This document shows, piece after piece, positions 13,401 through 20,902 of a DNA stretch of 64,000 nucleotides. The DNA comes from Symsagittifera roscoffensis (lineage: Eukaryota; Xenacoelomorpha; Acoela; Convolutidae). A program made the position numbers and the translations under genes. The notes beneath the pieces are model-generated. The model searched no databases. It was not told the DNA's origin and saw only the letters and a program-made list of their open reading frames with translations. How positions within the stretch are numbered: position 1 is the first letter of the stretch; the number at the start of each line of letters is the position of its first letter. The stretch is taken from positions 67,878,025 through 67,942,024 of the forward strand of contig NC_087064.1 in NCBI RefSeq assembly GCF_963678635.1, read 5' to 3'.

Positions 13401-16400
13401 ACGATCTCAAACTTAAAGTTGCAATTGGTTATACGTCTAATATCAAAACAAAACTAGGATAGCTGATTGCTGTGCAAGTAGCACAGAATAATCTGACCAT
13501 ACTCATAAAAAAACAAAAAAAAATGTTTTTTTTTGTTCCTTTTCTTGATATTAATGTCGTTTTTAATGCGTGGTGTGATTCTAGAACTATACAAAAGCGT
13601 AGAAAACTACTGATTCAGATATAATCGGCAAAATTTGTTGCAAGAAATTGAATGACAAACAAAAAAGGAAAAATTTTATACCAATTTTCGAATTTTTTGT
13701 GCCACGTTTTTAATTTTTTTTTTTTGAGAAAACCTTTATCGCCGAAAAAGCACTGAATGAAAAATCTAAAACTAGTTTTTTTTTCTGTTATAAAATTGAG
13801 TTTTTTTTTGGCCTCAAAATCTAAATTAAACTGAGCTTCCATGTAACGATCGTTACTCAATCGCTTTACTTGCTCGAAATTGTACTAAAAATCGAAAATT
13901 GTAAACTAGTTTTTCTCAAATCTTGGGAAATTTTTTTAAAATTTGTCGTTCGAATCACGACTAAAAAGACTTTAATTAATAATTCATTCGGCCCATTCAG
14001 ATGATTATTTGTGGTACCTAATTTTGTGTGGAAAATAAAACAAAGTAAAACACCCGAATCCAAAGTTCCTTCCCATTTTCAATGGCCGGAACGAAAATTT
14101 CAATACGTTTCTAATTTTTTGCGGTTGATTTTTGTTTCCGTTACAAGTTCAATTGAAATTCGTTTGATAAAAATAAAATTCAGCTCTCGAATAACAAGAT
14201 CAAACGGCGCGAAAAAATCTGAATGACCTCTAGTTTCAAAAATGGACTTGTTTTCAGACATCTCTGTCTGTTGGCTGTGTTTCGGTTTTGCGTTTTTATT
14301 TCCAGCTGGAATTTTGCCTCGCTAGTTGCCGACGCTAATGATTACCAATTTAGAAAAATCTTTGGTAGTTCAAATTTTGGATGAAAAAATTTCGGCGTAA
14401 TTTTTCCGCTTTATTTTTTTTGCTGCAAAATCATCCGCATTATTTGCCGATCGCTTTCTTAGTATATTACAGAGGACAACTTTTTTGGAAGATGCCGGCT
14501 ATTTGTAATGCTTTTAAAAATTAGTTCACTAAATTAGTCGCATTTTTTTAAGCCGATATTATTTTGCTTAGCTGCAGCGTTTGGGAGAGTGTCGACTTAT
14601 TTACTAAGCTCGTTTTACTTGCTTTTTTGCTATCTGCCAAACTCAATGCATGCTTCAAAGTTACATTCGATCCCGTAATTTGATTTGCATATAGCTAGCC
14701 ATTTTTATAGACCAAACTCATGAATTCTACACAGGTTCTCTTTTTCGTACTGTTTTACGATATCTATTATTTTGTCTAGTAATCCAAAAAAAACTTCGAT
14801 ATCGAGTTTAAAATGTGCGAGGTAGAATTGCGCTTTGGCTGCCATGCATACCCGCCTTTGCTGCTAGTATCACATACGCCTTTACCGCCATTTTAAAACA
14901 GTTTTACTCTCGAATTTGTGTCTTAATCAAAGTAGTTCTATAATTTTTAAGACGCTAAAGGCCTGTTTGTTAGAAGAAAAAATGGCTCTTGAATTTCATT
15001 TTCAGAAGATCTGTTTTCTGTGTCTATCATGTGTGGAAGTATTCGTACTGCATCCTCTTTAGTCTAGTGGTTATGTTTAAGAGTCGATGAACATAGCTCT
15101 CACTCTTACATAGGTGCTGATGATTTTTTAAGTTTTTTTTCAAGAAAAGTCTTAAAATTTGTTTTCAGGCTCAAATTTACTTTTTCGCAGTTGACTTAAG
15201 TTGATTTTTGGCTTGTTTACGATTTCTTTGTAAGTTCAGTTCATTTTTTGTTAAAAGTAAGGCAAACTCTACTATCGAACAGCAAAAATGTGAAGATCAC
15301 GAAAAAGTGATCGACTTCTGGTTTCGGAAGTGGAATTTAATTTTCAGATTTCCTGTGGAATTCAAACCTAATTATTGATCAGTTATCCCAAATTGGGTCA
15401 TTTTTTTTCAAAAAAGCAGCAATCATAAATTGTTCTTGAAACTCAAAGTGCTTTAAGGGCATCTATTTTTTTTAATTCGAAAGTTGGTTTTTCTTCAAAA
15501 AACATGTCAGTTTTTTATATGTTTCCATGCCTTAATTACTCTTTTCCAACTTTCAATTGGCTAGGTTTTTTTTTCAGAAAGTTGAGAATTTTTTAGTTTC
15601 AAGTTCAGCGGTTTCAATTTTTTGGCAATTTCGAGAGTAATTTGAAAGAGGTGGTGAGTTAGGCTCGTGGGTTCGCATCCCCCTTCTGTCCCGATCAGCG
15701 GGTTCCCAATGTTTTCTCTATCCACAAGGTGAGAACGAGTACAGCAAAATATATGACATCTCCTTCCCCAGGAAGGCACTGCAGTGGGTAGGGCCAGGGA
15801 CAAATTTAAAAAATGTTTTTTTTTTGTTGTTTTCTAGCCAGTTTTTGCGAGCAGCTTCAGATTCTGTGGGCTCTATTGTTTATTCTTTCTGTTTTCAGAG
15901 CTGGGTCTTAAAGTGGGCTGTGTTGTTGGCCATGGGGGCACGAACAGTGCAGTCAAGGGCATGTCTGTCAGGAAACAACACCAGGCACTCATCGACATGA
16001 AGAACAAACAGGTTAGACAGTTGCACTAGTTTCAAAAGGTGTTTACTCGATGAAAATGGGCAAAATGGATGACATCCCCCTCCCCCACGGATGGTCCTGC
16101 ATGGAGCAGGACCGGGGGCTAAAAAAATAAGAACACGATGAAAGTTGATAATTATCAGGGGCCAGAGTTTTCCTTTTTCGGTGAATTTTTCTTTCGAGTT
16201 CTTTTGGAACATACTTATAGATTAAAATACCCTAATGCGCTTTAGCTGTGTGATGTATTATGGAAGCCTTAAAAACGCTACTTGTACATACTTTTGTTCC
16301 TGGTCTTGAATTCAACGAGTTTTCAAATATTTTTCAAGCGTGCATGAACCGAGTGACGACATTTTTTCAGTTCGATTTTTGGGGGTTTGTTCTTTTATGA

Positions 16401-18714
16401 AGTTCGATTCCAATTCATTCACTGAAAGGAAGGCAAAATACGCTCGAATAAAAACTGCAAATGGAGCGAAAAAATTTGACGATGTTTTAGTCTCGGTTGT
16501 GGATTTTAAGCTGAAGATTGCTATGCGGAACAAAAAATTACCCATTGACCCTTTCTTTAATTGATAGTTTTAAAAAAAAATCAGAGAGCTTTAAGTTGAT
16601 GTTATTTTTTCATTAAAAGTCAATTATTTTTTCGGTTTTCTCTAGTTCATTGGCACTCTTTTTCTATTTTGTTCTATGAAGTATAAAAGACGAAATGAGT
16701 TTAAATTATATAGGCTTTCATGGTTTTTATTTTGTTTAAGGAAAAGTTCTTAAGTGCTGTTATAACGACAGAAGTACATTCATACATCTATGTGAATGCT
16801 TTTACCTGTATATGCACTTTTTGAGTTCAATTGAAATTCATCTGCTGAAAGTTAGGTAAATTGCGCTCTGCAATTACGAAAGCTGGAATGGCGCGAATAA
16901 TTTTAAACTTCTTCTAGTTTTGAAAGTGGATTTTAATTTTTAGATTTTAGATTTTCCAGCGGTATGAGAAACTTATCTATTGATCCATTTTTCTTAAATC
17001 GGATAAATTGAATCAAAAAAGCCAATCATAAATTTTTCTGGAACGTCAAAGAGCTTTCAAGTCATATATACTTTCTTTGAAATCCGCAAGTTGACGTTTT
17101 TCAAAAATTAGGTCAGTTTTTTTTGTTACCTTGAAAAGTTTTTTTTTGATATTTTTAGCTAAAATTTTTTAGCGTAGTTTATTTCTTAAAATATTAAGTT
17201 AAGTGTTTTTTTTTTAATTTTCGTAGTACTCTAGCTGTAATAATGTATATACACTATTTAGATACACTCGTCTGTTTAATTTAGATGCACTAAAACAAAA
17301 TTCGACGACTTGGTGGTTTTTGATGTTATTTTTTTCAAAATTGAAAATAAATTTTTTGTGATCTTTTGTTATTTTTCCCATTCAGCCAATTTTTCTATGC
17401 GTCTTTAGCTTTGTTTTTTTTACTGTAAACTTCTTGTGCATGTTTGTATCGATTTGCGTTGAATTTTTTTCAGAAAAAAAGCGTTCACGCTTAAATGTGA
17501 ACTTCCACGGTTTGACTTTTTACAGTTCATTTCAAAATAGTTTGCTAAAGGGAAGGTGATATATTAATTTCTTCAAGAAATAGTCAATCATTTTTTTAGG
17601 TTTCCTTGTTCGTTTTTACTTGTTTAATTTTTCTGTGGTTAAATTTCTTTGGTAATTTTATGCCAAAGTTGAGCGTACAATTTCCGTGAACATGAAAAAT
17701 TGAATAAAACTTTACTAATCCAATACCGAATGATAATTCAATGCCGAATAATTTTTGATCAAGAGAAGTCAAATTGTAAAGGTTGCTAGGTTGGAGTTCT
17801 TTCGACTGTTTTGCAAACTGTTTAGATCTTCGTGGCCACTTCTGTGGCGGAGGAGGGCATAGATGTGCCCAGCTGTGAGAAGGTGATTCTCCTGAGTGCT
17901 CCCAAGGACACCACTGCCTTTGTGCAGATCAGAGGAAGGGCCAGGAAACAACACAGCTCAGTCGTGTTCATCGGCAACCAACAGGTATACATTCACGCGC
18001 ATCCTCAAAATTGAATTGCGAAATGCTAATGCATAATCAGTATTTGGAAAAATATATATATTTCAATTTTTTGGTGGTAGGCCAACAAGCCGAAAATTTG
18101 ATTACCATTCCAACAAGCCTAAAATTAATATTGTTATGCAACATAACAACACATTGTCACTGTTGTTAGGCAATTGTTTGTAATTTACGTTATTCTGATG
18201 AAATTTCGGCGTCAAAATATGGCGGTTTGTTGATATAGTGGTTTGTTAAACATCCTGCCAAATTTTATTGGAAAAAAAAGATGATAACCGCTGTTCTAAT
18301 TTAGGATGCACTTTCTCATTCCCTTTGTTTAGACTTGTTGACTGATTTTTAATCGACAATATTTGAATCTTCAAGGGTTGGCCAACTAGGATATTGCTGA
18401 GCATATTTATGATCCTACTTTTAAAATCAATTTCCTTGGTACCACTAATGAAGTAAAAACAGAATTAGTTATAATTCATAGCTTTTTTAATTAAATTTTA
18501 GAGTACAGTCATTGCAATGGTTATTTTTTTTTACAATGTACTACTTTATAATTTCATTTTGACGATGCGTTGCGTATTAACAGGAGAGGGAGAAGATGGA
18601 GAGCTTAATCAGCAACGAGCAGTACATGCTGCAGGCAGTGCAGCAGTACGACAACAGGATATTCTGCGCACCGCCTCCACCCATTAACAGAAACAAAAAC
18701 AGTAGCAGATTCAG
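1278..18714 (+). CDS. Dicer/RIG-I-like SF2 RNA helicase gene (5'-partial, nine exons found)
   Basis: The gene encodes a double-stranded-RNA-dependent ATPase/helicase of the class shared by RIG-I, MDA5, Dicer and Dicer-related helicases, which act in antiviral sensing or small-RNA pathways. Nine exons join in phase: 1278-1444, 2296-2377, 7253-7423, 9205-9505, 10535-10811, 11384-11588, 15899-16011, 17826-17984 and 18584-18714, about 535 codons. Visible motifs in order: I (GLGKT), II (DEVH), III (TAS), a helical insertion between the two RecA-like lobes, IV (LILVTTR), V (ATSVAEEGIDVP) and VI (QIRGRARK). The codons before motif I lie outside the window. No RNase III, PAZ or zinc-binding C-terminal domain was found. 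Motifs V and VI look nearer to MDA5/LGP2-type helicases than to canonical Dicer, but I cannot run a phylogeny. No promoter is visible. Confidence 0.88.
1507..1883. mobile_element. Palindromic non-autonomous DNA element with GGGGCGGAT ends, copy 1
   Basis: It starts AGGGGCGGATTTAGGGGG and ends CTCGAGAAAATCCTAGATCCGCCCC, giving terminal inverted repeats of about 14 bp with a poly-G/poly-C tract next to them. It is 377 bp long with no transposase. It lies inside helicase intron 1. The interior (CCCAAAGGGTCCCCC, ATCCATTTTTGGC, GGCGCC-TCGGTGCC, GAGCTCGGAAAATCAATTT) is shared with 20241-20629 and in part with 43790-43920. Ends of this kind occur on MITE-like elements in several marine invertebrates; that is general knowledge, not a search result. 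Confidence 0.85.
2296..2377 (+). CDS. Helicase exon B: short exon between motifs Ia and II
   Basis: This is an 82-bp exon with acceptor TTGTAG (ending 2295) and donor GCTG|GTACAA (2378). It starts in phase 0, exactly as exon A ends. It finishes with one base (G), which joins the AG opening the next exon to give a Glu codon. The translation includes EKNVNIRDHHIFLFTA, matching the position where family members have a short 'bad/forbidden state ... I-[LF]-x-TA' strand before the DExH lobe. Without it the protein would lack about 27 residues and the frame would break between exons A and C. I found it by reading splice sites and phase; it is too short to show as a long open frame. Confidence 0.75.
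3340..4140 (+). pseudogene. BEL/Pao reverse transcriptase fragment
   Basis: The frame at 3491-3727 holds CKRYEIVHPWKPSSTLSNNY, then KQMQSQQKRLANDPDLQKSY, the signature N-terminal RT linker of BEL/Pao. After a stop at 3725, another frame gives HHEVANPNKP, then LIFGASCSSFCAIY (palm region). A third gives CIDDYIHS (3928-3951), the catalytic YxDD-type box with Tyr replaced by Cys-Ile; both Asp remain. FLTKAALELLELLEQGGFRLS follows, as expected after the box. At least three frame changes separate these blocks. Confidence 0.85.
4349..4531 (+). pseudogene. BEL/Pao RNase H fragment
   Basis: The frame contains LPTRGSVQLHTFTDASLIGMS followed by VYIR, the RNase H opening with its catalytic Asp in TDAS. 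The frame ends at a stop after 61 codons. The stretch 4530-5070 retains only scattered similarity, such as a segment about tether and connection residues in changing frames. It belongs to the same decayed pol as its neighbours. Confidence 0.75.
5072..6175 (+). pseudogene. BEL/Pao integrase fragment
   Basis: The 5072-5494 frame carries the H2C2 zinc finger: HPHQVCLHRG, then RYHIIGIRQALRSIAHHCFLC (CFLC at 5381-5392) followed by RRYKG. The core continues in two frames: FTNTGVDYFG near 5480, with the first catalytic Asp, and then FTCLATRAVNFKKCPDL (within 5307-5726). The third acidic residue region is not recognisable and is probably lost in a deletion near 5650. The C-terminal segment (DSVPLTYNKW, VVNVRTAYGTF) is at about 6000-6172. 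It is a pseudogene. Confidence 0.85.
6735..7225 (+). repeat. Interspersed repeat family 1, copy 2
   Basis: Same landmarks as the copy at 290-845: GCTAAATCAGGTACCACAAA at about 6791, ATCGAGTGATACATCATATC, TCGTGATTCGAACGAC, and the right end GTCGGAGCTTTCTGTGCTAC then CAGCAACCGACTATCC. The right end lies about 30 bp before the exon C acceptor. Confidence 0.65.
7253..7423 (+). CDS. Helicase exon C: motif II (DEVH box)
   Basis: The acceptor is CTGCTTAG (ending 7252) and the donor is ATAG|GTAACG (7424). It begins with two codon bases and ends with one (G), which joins GT of the next exon to give Gly of GLTAS. The frame includes WGDVCCVVFDEVHHCD; the DEVH tetrad lies at 7321-7332 and coordinates Mg-ATP. 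The family usually reads DECH or DEAH, so Val at the third position is slightly unusual but conservative. The residues after it (KHPYNALVQEFHL) fit the family consensus. Base composition is clearly more GC-rich than in the introns. Confidence 0.9.
   Translation, partial: SSCACGSRDGRHSIGEMCVVLCSTKSIIATPNTPTMLWCRSSICPLCMRRNHTRNS
7955..8030 (-). mobile_element. TGTTCCGAC-class element, end fragment (inverse)
   Basis: It contains GCTGCTCGTATCAGGGC and a 15-bp hairpin CAGGGCAAAGCCCTG at 7978-7992, followed by AATGTTCCGACT. This is the reverse complement of the right end seen at 27660-27715. Confidence 0.75.
8218..8228 (+). other. tRNA-like B box
   Basis: GGTTCGATCCC matches the RNA polymerase III B-box consensus and is followed by CACGGGGG. 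No A box or cloverleaf fits upstream, so this is probably a SINE relic rather than a tRNA gene. Confidence 0.4.
8290..8700 (-). mobile_element. TGTTCCGAC-class element, near full-length inverse copy
   Basis: Read on the minus strand it follows the order of the copies at 27319, 32595 and 41085: ACCTG-gap-TTTCGTAAAGTTATGGG, CCAATTTG-GA-AATTAACGCGCGATATA, TAATCCGTCTTAGAAATCGTT, then the right end with CTGATACGAGCAGA. It is more diverged than the others. Confidence 0.7.
8750..8960 (+). repeat. Interspersed repeat family 2 copy
   Basis: It contains GAGTTCAATTCAAATTCATC then TGCTGAAAGTTAAGTAAATT, AATGGCGCAAAA, TTCTAGTTTTAAAAGTGG and TTGATCCAGTCATCTTGAG. The same ordered landmarks occur at more than ten places in this window (see findings). 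Confidence 0.65.
9205..9505 (+). CDS. Helicase exon D: motif III (TAS) and start of helical insertion
   Basis: The acceptor is GGTAG (ending 9204) and the donor is AAAAG|GTTAGA (9506). The first complete codons give LTASP (9207-9221), the SF2 motif III that couples ATP hydrolysis to unwinding. The exon continues with about 90 residues rich in Ala, Glu, Leu and Val (for example YLEFAEAAAVVIDVFIAD), which fit the helical insertion domain (Hel2i) found between the two helicase lobes in this class. It ends with two bases (AG) that combine with A at 10535 into an Arg codon. The open frame runs on to 9566, but phase with the next exon favours the donor at 9506. Confidence 0.88.
9506..10534. other. 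Helicase intron 4
   Basis: T-rich intron sequence with no gene. A diverged copy of interspersed repeat family 2 is visible at about 10190-10330, and an end of repeat family 1 (inverse, TCAAGTAGCACAGATTG) at about 10110-10185. Confidence 0.6.
10535..10811 (+). CDS. Helicase exon E: helical insertion domain
   Basis: The acceptor is TGCCTAG (ending 10534). The proposed donor is AAT|GTCAGT (10812), chosen because it ends the exon in phase 0, which the next exon needs. The product is helical and acidic (MDQECERLIESMVQ, then LLDLFETIFLARFVSLYEAFFLL), consistent with Hel2i. Conservation is too weak here to fix the end by sequence. Earlier GT sites at 10654 and 10733 give the wrong phase; CCG|GTTGCC, some 45 bases upstream of the chosen donor, would also be in phase. 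The start is secure and the end is less so. Confidence 0.75.
11261..11298 (+). repeat. Short direct duplication
   Basis: The motif TTTATAATTTATCTTCGGA occurs twice in immediate succession within helicase intron 5. Confidence 0.8.
11384..11588 (+). CDS. Helicase exon F: end of insertion and motif IV
   Basis: The acceptor is GTTCTAG (ending 11383) and the donor is a near-perfect GAAA|GTAAGA (11589). The frame starts in phase 0 with EFRERAENDLNSL, a helix continuing the insertion domain. It then reads VMDQKFLLILVTTRCFALSL, the motif IV strand that opens the second RecA-like lobe ('I-[VI]-F-x-x-[TR]-R' in the family). It ends with one base (A) that joins AG of the next exon into a Lys codon. The open frame continues to 11695, but this is read-through into the intron. 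Confidence 0.85.
11990..12300 (+). mobile_element. tRNA-derived SINE (family A), copy 1
   Basis: It matches 21790-22110 over most of its length: GGAAATTTCACGGTAGCATTGGA, GCATAACATCTGTTCTC-GC, GGTACCT-TTAAGC, a tRNA-like part with GTGGCT, and a tail ending TTCGCCTCTGTGTT. The tRNA-like part is degraded here and better preserved in the 21.9-kb copy. Confidence 0.7.
12455..12830 (+). repeat. Interspersed repeat family 2 copy
   Basis: It begins with GATTAATGAACGTAGTG and CTTATATATGTCTTGCTGATTTT, then GAGTTCAATTGAAATTCATC, AATGGCGCGAAAATTC, TTTTCTCAAGTTGGGTTA and GCGCCAGTCATAAATCG. It is one of the fullest copies. Confidence 0.7.
12880..13215 (+). repeat. Interspersed repeat family 2 copy
   Basis: It opens with AAGAGTAATGAACGTAGTGA, then TATAGGTCTTGCTGATTTTT, ATCCACTATCGAACAGC, GAACGTGATCGACTTCTA and TTGATCCAGTTTTTTCAATT. 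It lies directly after another copy, in the same direction. Confidence 0.7.
13450..14045 (-). repeat. Interspersed repeat family 1, inverse copy
   Basis: Read on the minus strand it opens with TAGGTACCACAAATAATC and ATTCGAACGAC, and closes with TTCTGTGCTACTTGCACAGC then CAGCTATCC, the same order as at 290-845 and 6735-7225. Confidence 0.6.
15080..15510 (+). repeat. Interspersed repeat family 2 copy
   Basis: It starts AAGAGTCGATGAACATAG and CTTACATAGGTGCTGATG, continues with AACTCTACTATCGAACAGC, GTGATCGACTTCTGGTTTC and AATTGGGTCA, and ends near TGAAACTCAAAGTGCTTTAAG. Confidence 0.65.
15640..15815 (+). mobile_element. SINE-like element (family B), copy 1
   Basis: A tRNA-like head, TGAGTTAGGCTCGTGGGTTC then GCATCCC (B-box-like), is followed by a body ending ATGACATCTCCTTCCCCAGG, GCACTGCAGTGGGTAGGGCC and AGGGACAAA. 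The tail is shared with 16045-16125. It sits about 84 bp upstream of exon G. The minus-strand open frame over it (15561-15803) is spurious. Confidence 0.65.
15899..16011 (+). CDS. Helicase exon G: second helicase lobe, between motifs IV and V
   Basis: The acceptor is CTGTTTTCAG (ending 15898) and the donor is AAACAG|GTTAGA (16012). Length is 113 bp, opening with two codon bases and ending in phase 0. The product reads LGLKVGCVVGHGG, then GMSVRKQHQALIDMKNK. This matches the family segment in which a short strand and a 'G-x-G/S' loop are followed by a helix of the type 'Q-x-x-[AV]-[LI]-x-x-F-[RK]-x-G'. SINE-like copies with a shared tail sit within about 100 bp on each side (15640-15815 and 16045-16125). 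Confidence 0.85.
16045..16125 (+). mobile_element. SINE-like element (family B), truncated copy 2
   Basis: CAAAATGGATGACATCCCCC, TCCCCCACGGATGGTCCTGC, and a GC-rich end ATGGAGCAGGACCGGGGGCT match the tail of the copy at 15640-15815. The tRNA-like head is missing. It starts about 34 bp after exon G. Confidence 0.6.
16810..17110 (+). repeat. Interspersed repeat family 2 copy
   Basis: GAGTTCAATTGAAATTCATC then TGCTGAAAGTTAGGTAAATT, AATGGCGCGAATAA, TTCTAGTTTTGAAAGTGG and AGCCAATCATAAATTTTTCT. It follows another, more diverged copy at 16370-16620. Confidence 0.65.
17826..17984 (+). CDS. Helicase exon H: motifs V and VI
   Basis: The acceptor is CTGTTTAG (ending 17825) and the donor is CAACAG|GTATAC (17985). 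Exactly 53 codons, phase 0 at both ends. It reads IFVATSVAEEGIDVP (motif V, 17835-17870), which contacts RNA and ATP, then the linker CEKVILLSAPKDTTAF, then VQIRGRARK (motif VI, 17925-17948), whose Arg residues act as the arginine finger. This is the most conserved exon and the strongest evidence for the family. The order Q-x-R-G-R-A-R is shared by MDA5/LGP2-like and Dicer-like helicases. Confidence 0.93.
18584..18714 (+). CDS. Helicase exon I: post-motif VI helix; possible last exon
   Basis: The acceptor is TATTAACAG (ending 18583), in phase 0. The frame reads EREKMESLISNEQYMLQAVQQYD, the helix that follows motif VI in this class, then a Pro-rich tail (CAPPPPINRNKN) and SSRF. At 18713-18718 the bases are AGGTGA. 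Read through, the protein stops at TGA 18716. Read as a splice site, TTCAG|GTGAAA is a good donor and the gene continues. I found no convincing downstream exon in the window and no AATAAA in the 300 bp after the stop, so the choice is open. Confidence 0.85.
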
Positions 18715-18718
18715 GTGA

Positions 18719-19329
18719 AAAACAAAGGCGACAACAGAAGAGAAAACGAAGATAACTCGAATGTGCGCTTATAAACTAAATAGGGAATCCATTATGCGCG
18801 AAAGATCGAATGCGCGAAAATTTTGTCAGCCAATCAGAGCTCTTTTTTTCAAAATTCTGTAGAAATAAGCAATAATATCATTCAGTTTTGGAAAATTTTC
18901 CCAACCAATCAGAGCTCATCTAAGATTTCGGCGAAGTCCAAATGATTGATCTTGCTTAAAATTTTAACATTTTCAAAAAATGCCCCTTCCCAGCTAAATG
19001 TTTCCAAGCTATTATATGTGTTGCAACATAAAACATCTATCTTTTTTCCGGCCGCTCTTGTTGTAGTCGGATGCAAATTTAATTTGGGTACAAACAAAAA
19101 TTCGCAGTTTGAAAAAGGCGAAAAAAAACATGCACTTGACTGAACTTATTCGACTCCAAATGCTAAATTATTCATCACCTGTGCTTCGACAGCGAGTAAA
19201 AGATAATATGTACGGCGACCTCGAATTTTACTGATGATCTGAATCATAGTTCAGCTGCTGTGCTTTGACTATTATGAGATAATATTGAATGTTGCTATCT
19301 GATATTTTATTATTTGAATGACAGTTTTA
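18719..19329. other. Region after the last helicase exon
   Basis: No exon or polyadenylation signal is recognised. The phrase CCAATCAGAGCTC occurs twice (about 18832 and 18905), suggesting a small internal duplication or palindromic element. The open frames here on both strands (18909-19143) have no family resemblance. Confidence 0.5.
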
Positions 19330-19489
19330 GGATCTTGTTAACTACCCCCCCCCCTCCCTATTGCAAAAGGGATAATTCGTTACGAGGAACAAAATTCACT
19401 CTTATGCTTAACAGTTTAACTAGTTCTTTATTGGGGTGGCAATTCTCTATAAATTATCCTAGGGGGGAGGGGGGTAGTTAACAAGATCC
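19330..19489. mobile_element. 160-bp palindromic element with GGATCTTGTTAACTACC ends
   Basis: The left end GGATCTTGTTAACTACC, followed by a C-rich tract, is the exact inverse of the right end GGTAGTTAACAAGATCC, preceded by a G-rich tract. It is 160 bp with no coding capacity, typical of a MITE. A diverged copy lies at 28147-28353. Confidence 0.9.
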
Positions 19490-20102
19490 CTGTTTAAGCT
19501 ATTAAACAGCAGCAACTATTGCTCCAGAAGGCCCAAAAGGTACACGTGAACTTCAGAAATTTTTATGTCAGTTTAGTGACTTTTCAGTTCTGAATTTTAC
19601 TTGTGTGTTGGCTATAAAATTGGATTATTTGAACGCTTGCGATTAGCGTAATTCGAATAATTCTGTGGAAACTCAACTTATCCTAAAAATATGTACAGGC
19701 TTTCGCATCTTCAAATTTTAATGAAAAATATGAGATACGAAATCAATCAAAATTACATGGAGTATTTTTTAGACTTTTAGCTGCTAAAACAACTGGAAAC
19801 TTGGGTATTTTTTTACCCAAATTTTACCTTAAAACTTTGGAACAATAGAGCTAAAAAATGAGTATCTGGTAGGTTTTTTGGTTCACAAGTACCTTTTGCG
19901 AACTTCTCGAACAATAGCTGTCTCAATGTCGGTACAAGTATGATAGATGTGTCTGTGAAATTCGTCTAAATGGTGATCGGTTCCGCAATTATTTTTTATA
20001 AAAGTTATAAATATTTTTATAAACAGCAAAAACATACATGTGCTGATTTCAAAAATTTACTTGTCCATCAATTTCATCAAAAGAAATTATTGTGACCTAA
20101 CC

Positions 20103-20629
20103 AGGGGCGGATTTAGGGGATGGGGGGATACTGATACTTGGGATATCTGCACAACATACACAAAACTTCCTACAAAGCCAATTTTTTTTCGAACTTCACC
20201 GTTCTTGCAAGGCTATCCAGTAACTGTCCAAGTAGCCACCAGCGGATTTAGGGAGGGGGGCGAACGCTTCCCTTCCCCTCACGGATTCGACCCCCTGCCG
20301 ACCCAAAGGGTCCCACCAATGGTACTTTTTAAGAAATCCATTTTTGGCCGACCGACCCAAAAATTCTTCTACAGGCGCCTGTGGTGCCAATATACACTAA
20401 CTTTGAGGGAGGGGGAGTGCGCGCAAAAAAAGCGATTATTTTGTGGCTTTTTTGACTTGTTTTTTCAAAAATTTGCCTGCGGTGCTGAAAATTCGCCCAA
20501 AACACCGTCTTTTTACTGCTTTAGAAGAGCTCGGAAAATCAATTTTGTCGACCTACCAAAAAGGTCAAATTTTTCGAACATTTTTTAAAAATCCGCTTAC
20601 CCCTCGAGAAAATCCTAGATCCGCCCCCT
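20103..20629. mobile_element. GGGGCGGAT-ended element, copy 2 (composite)
   Basis: Two left ends occur in tandem: AGGGGCGGATTTAGGGGA at 20103 and AGCGGATTTAGGGAGGGG at 20241. They share a single right end, AATCCTAGATCCGCCCC, at about 20612-20629. The interior from 20241 on matches the element at 1507-1883. The 182-codon frame at 20040-20588 runs across this element and is not a gene. Confidence 0.85.
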
Positions 20630-20902
20630 GGACTTAACTATGATACGTGTGCCTACTATGTTAGTTACTCAATATTAAATGTTTTAACAACCTGGAAGTT
20701 GTAAAATATTTTTGTTACAAGTTGAAACTTATGTGCAGAAGTCGTGTGAAAATTTATTTTTAATCGTTCTTTGTTGGAAGGAAAAACTGCTGCAAGCATA
20801 CAATGTAGGTTGCTTGATCTATGCTGTCGTGAAACCCTGATAACAAAATTCGTTTTTTTTTACACGAGAGCTTGCATGTTTCGCTCCAATTTGAATCGGT
20901 AC

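Larger units (their letters stand above)
11589..15898. other. Helicase intron 6, repeat-filled
   Basis: A 4.3-kb intron with a tRNA-Lys-like SINE (11990-12300), several copies of interspersed repeat family 2 (about 12455-12830, 12880-13215, 14090-14290 and 15080-15510), an inverse copy of repeat family 1 (13450-14045) and a second SINE type (15640-15815). The stretch 14290-15080 shows no recognised feature. No exon was found in it, and the phase of the flanking exons does not require one. Confidence 0.6.
16012..17825. other. Helicase intron 7
   Basis: It contains a truncated family B SINE (16045-16125), copies of interspersed repeat family 2 (about 16370-16620, 16810-17110 and a fragment at 17460-17600), and otherwise T-rich sequence without features (17110-17460, 17600-17825). 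Confidence 0.6.

Noticed and set aside
20040-20588. A 182-codon plus-strand open frame, the longest in the window
   Set aside because: It runs through the two left ends and the interior of a GGGGCGGAT-ended palindromic element, and the product has no family features.
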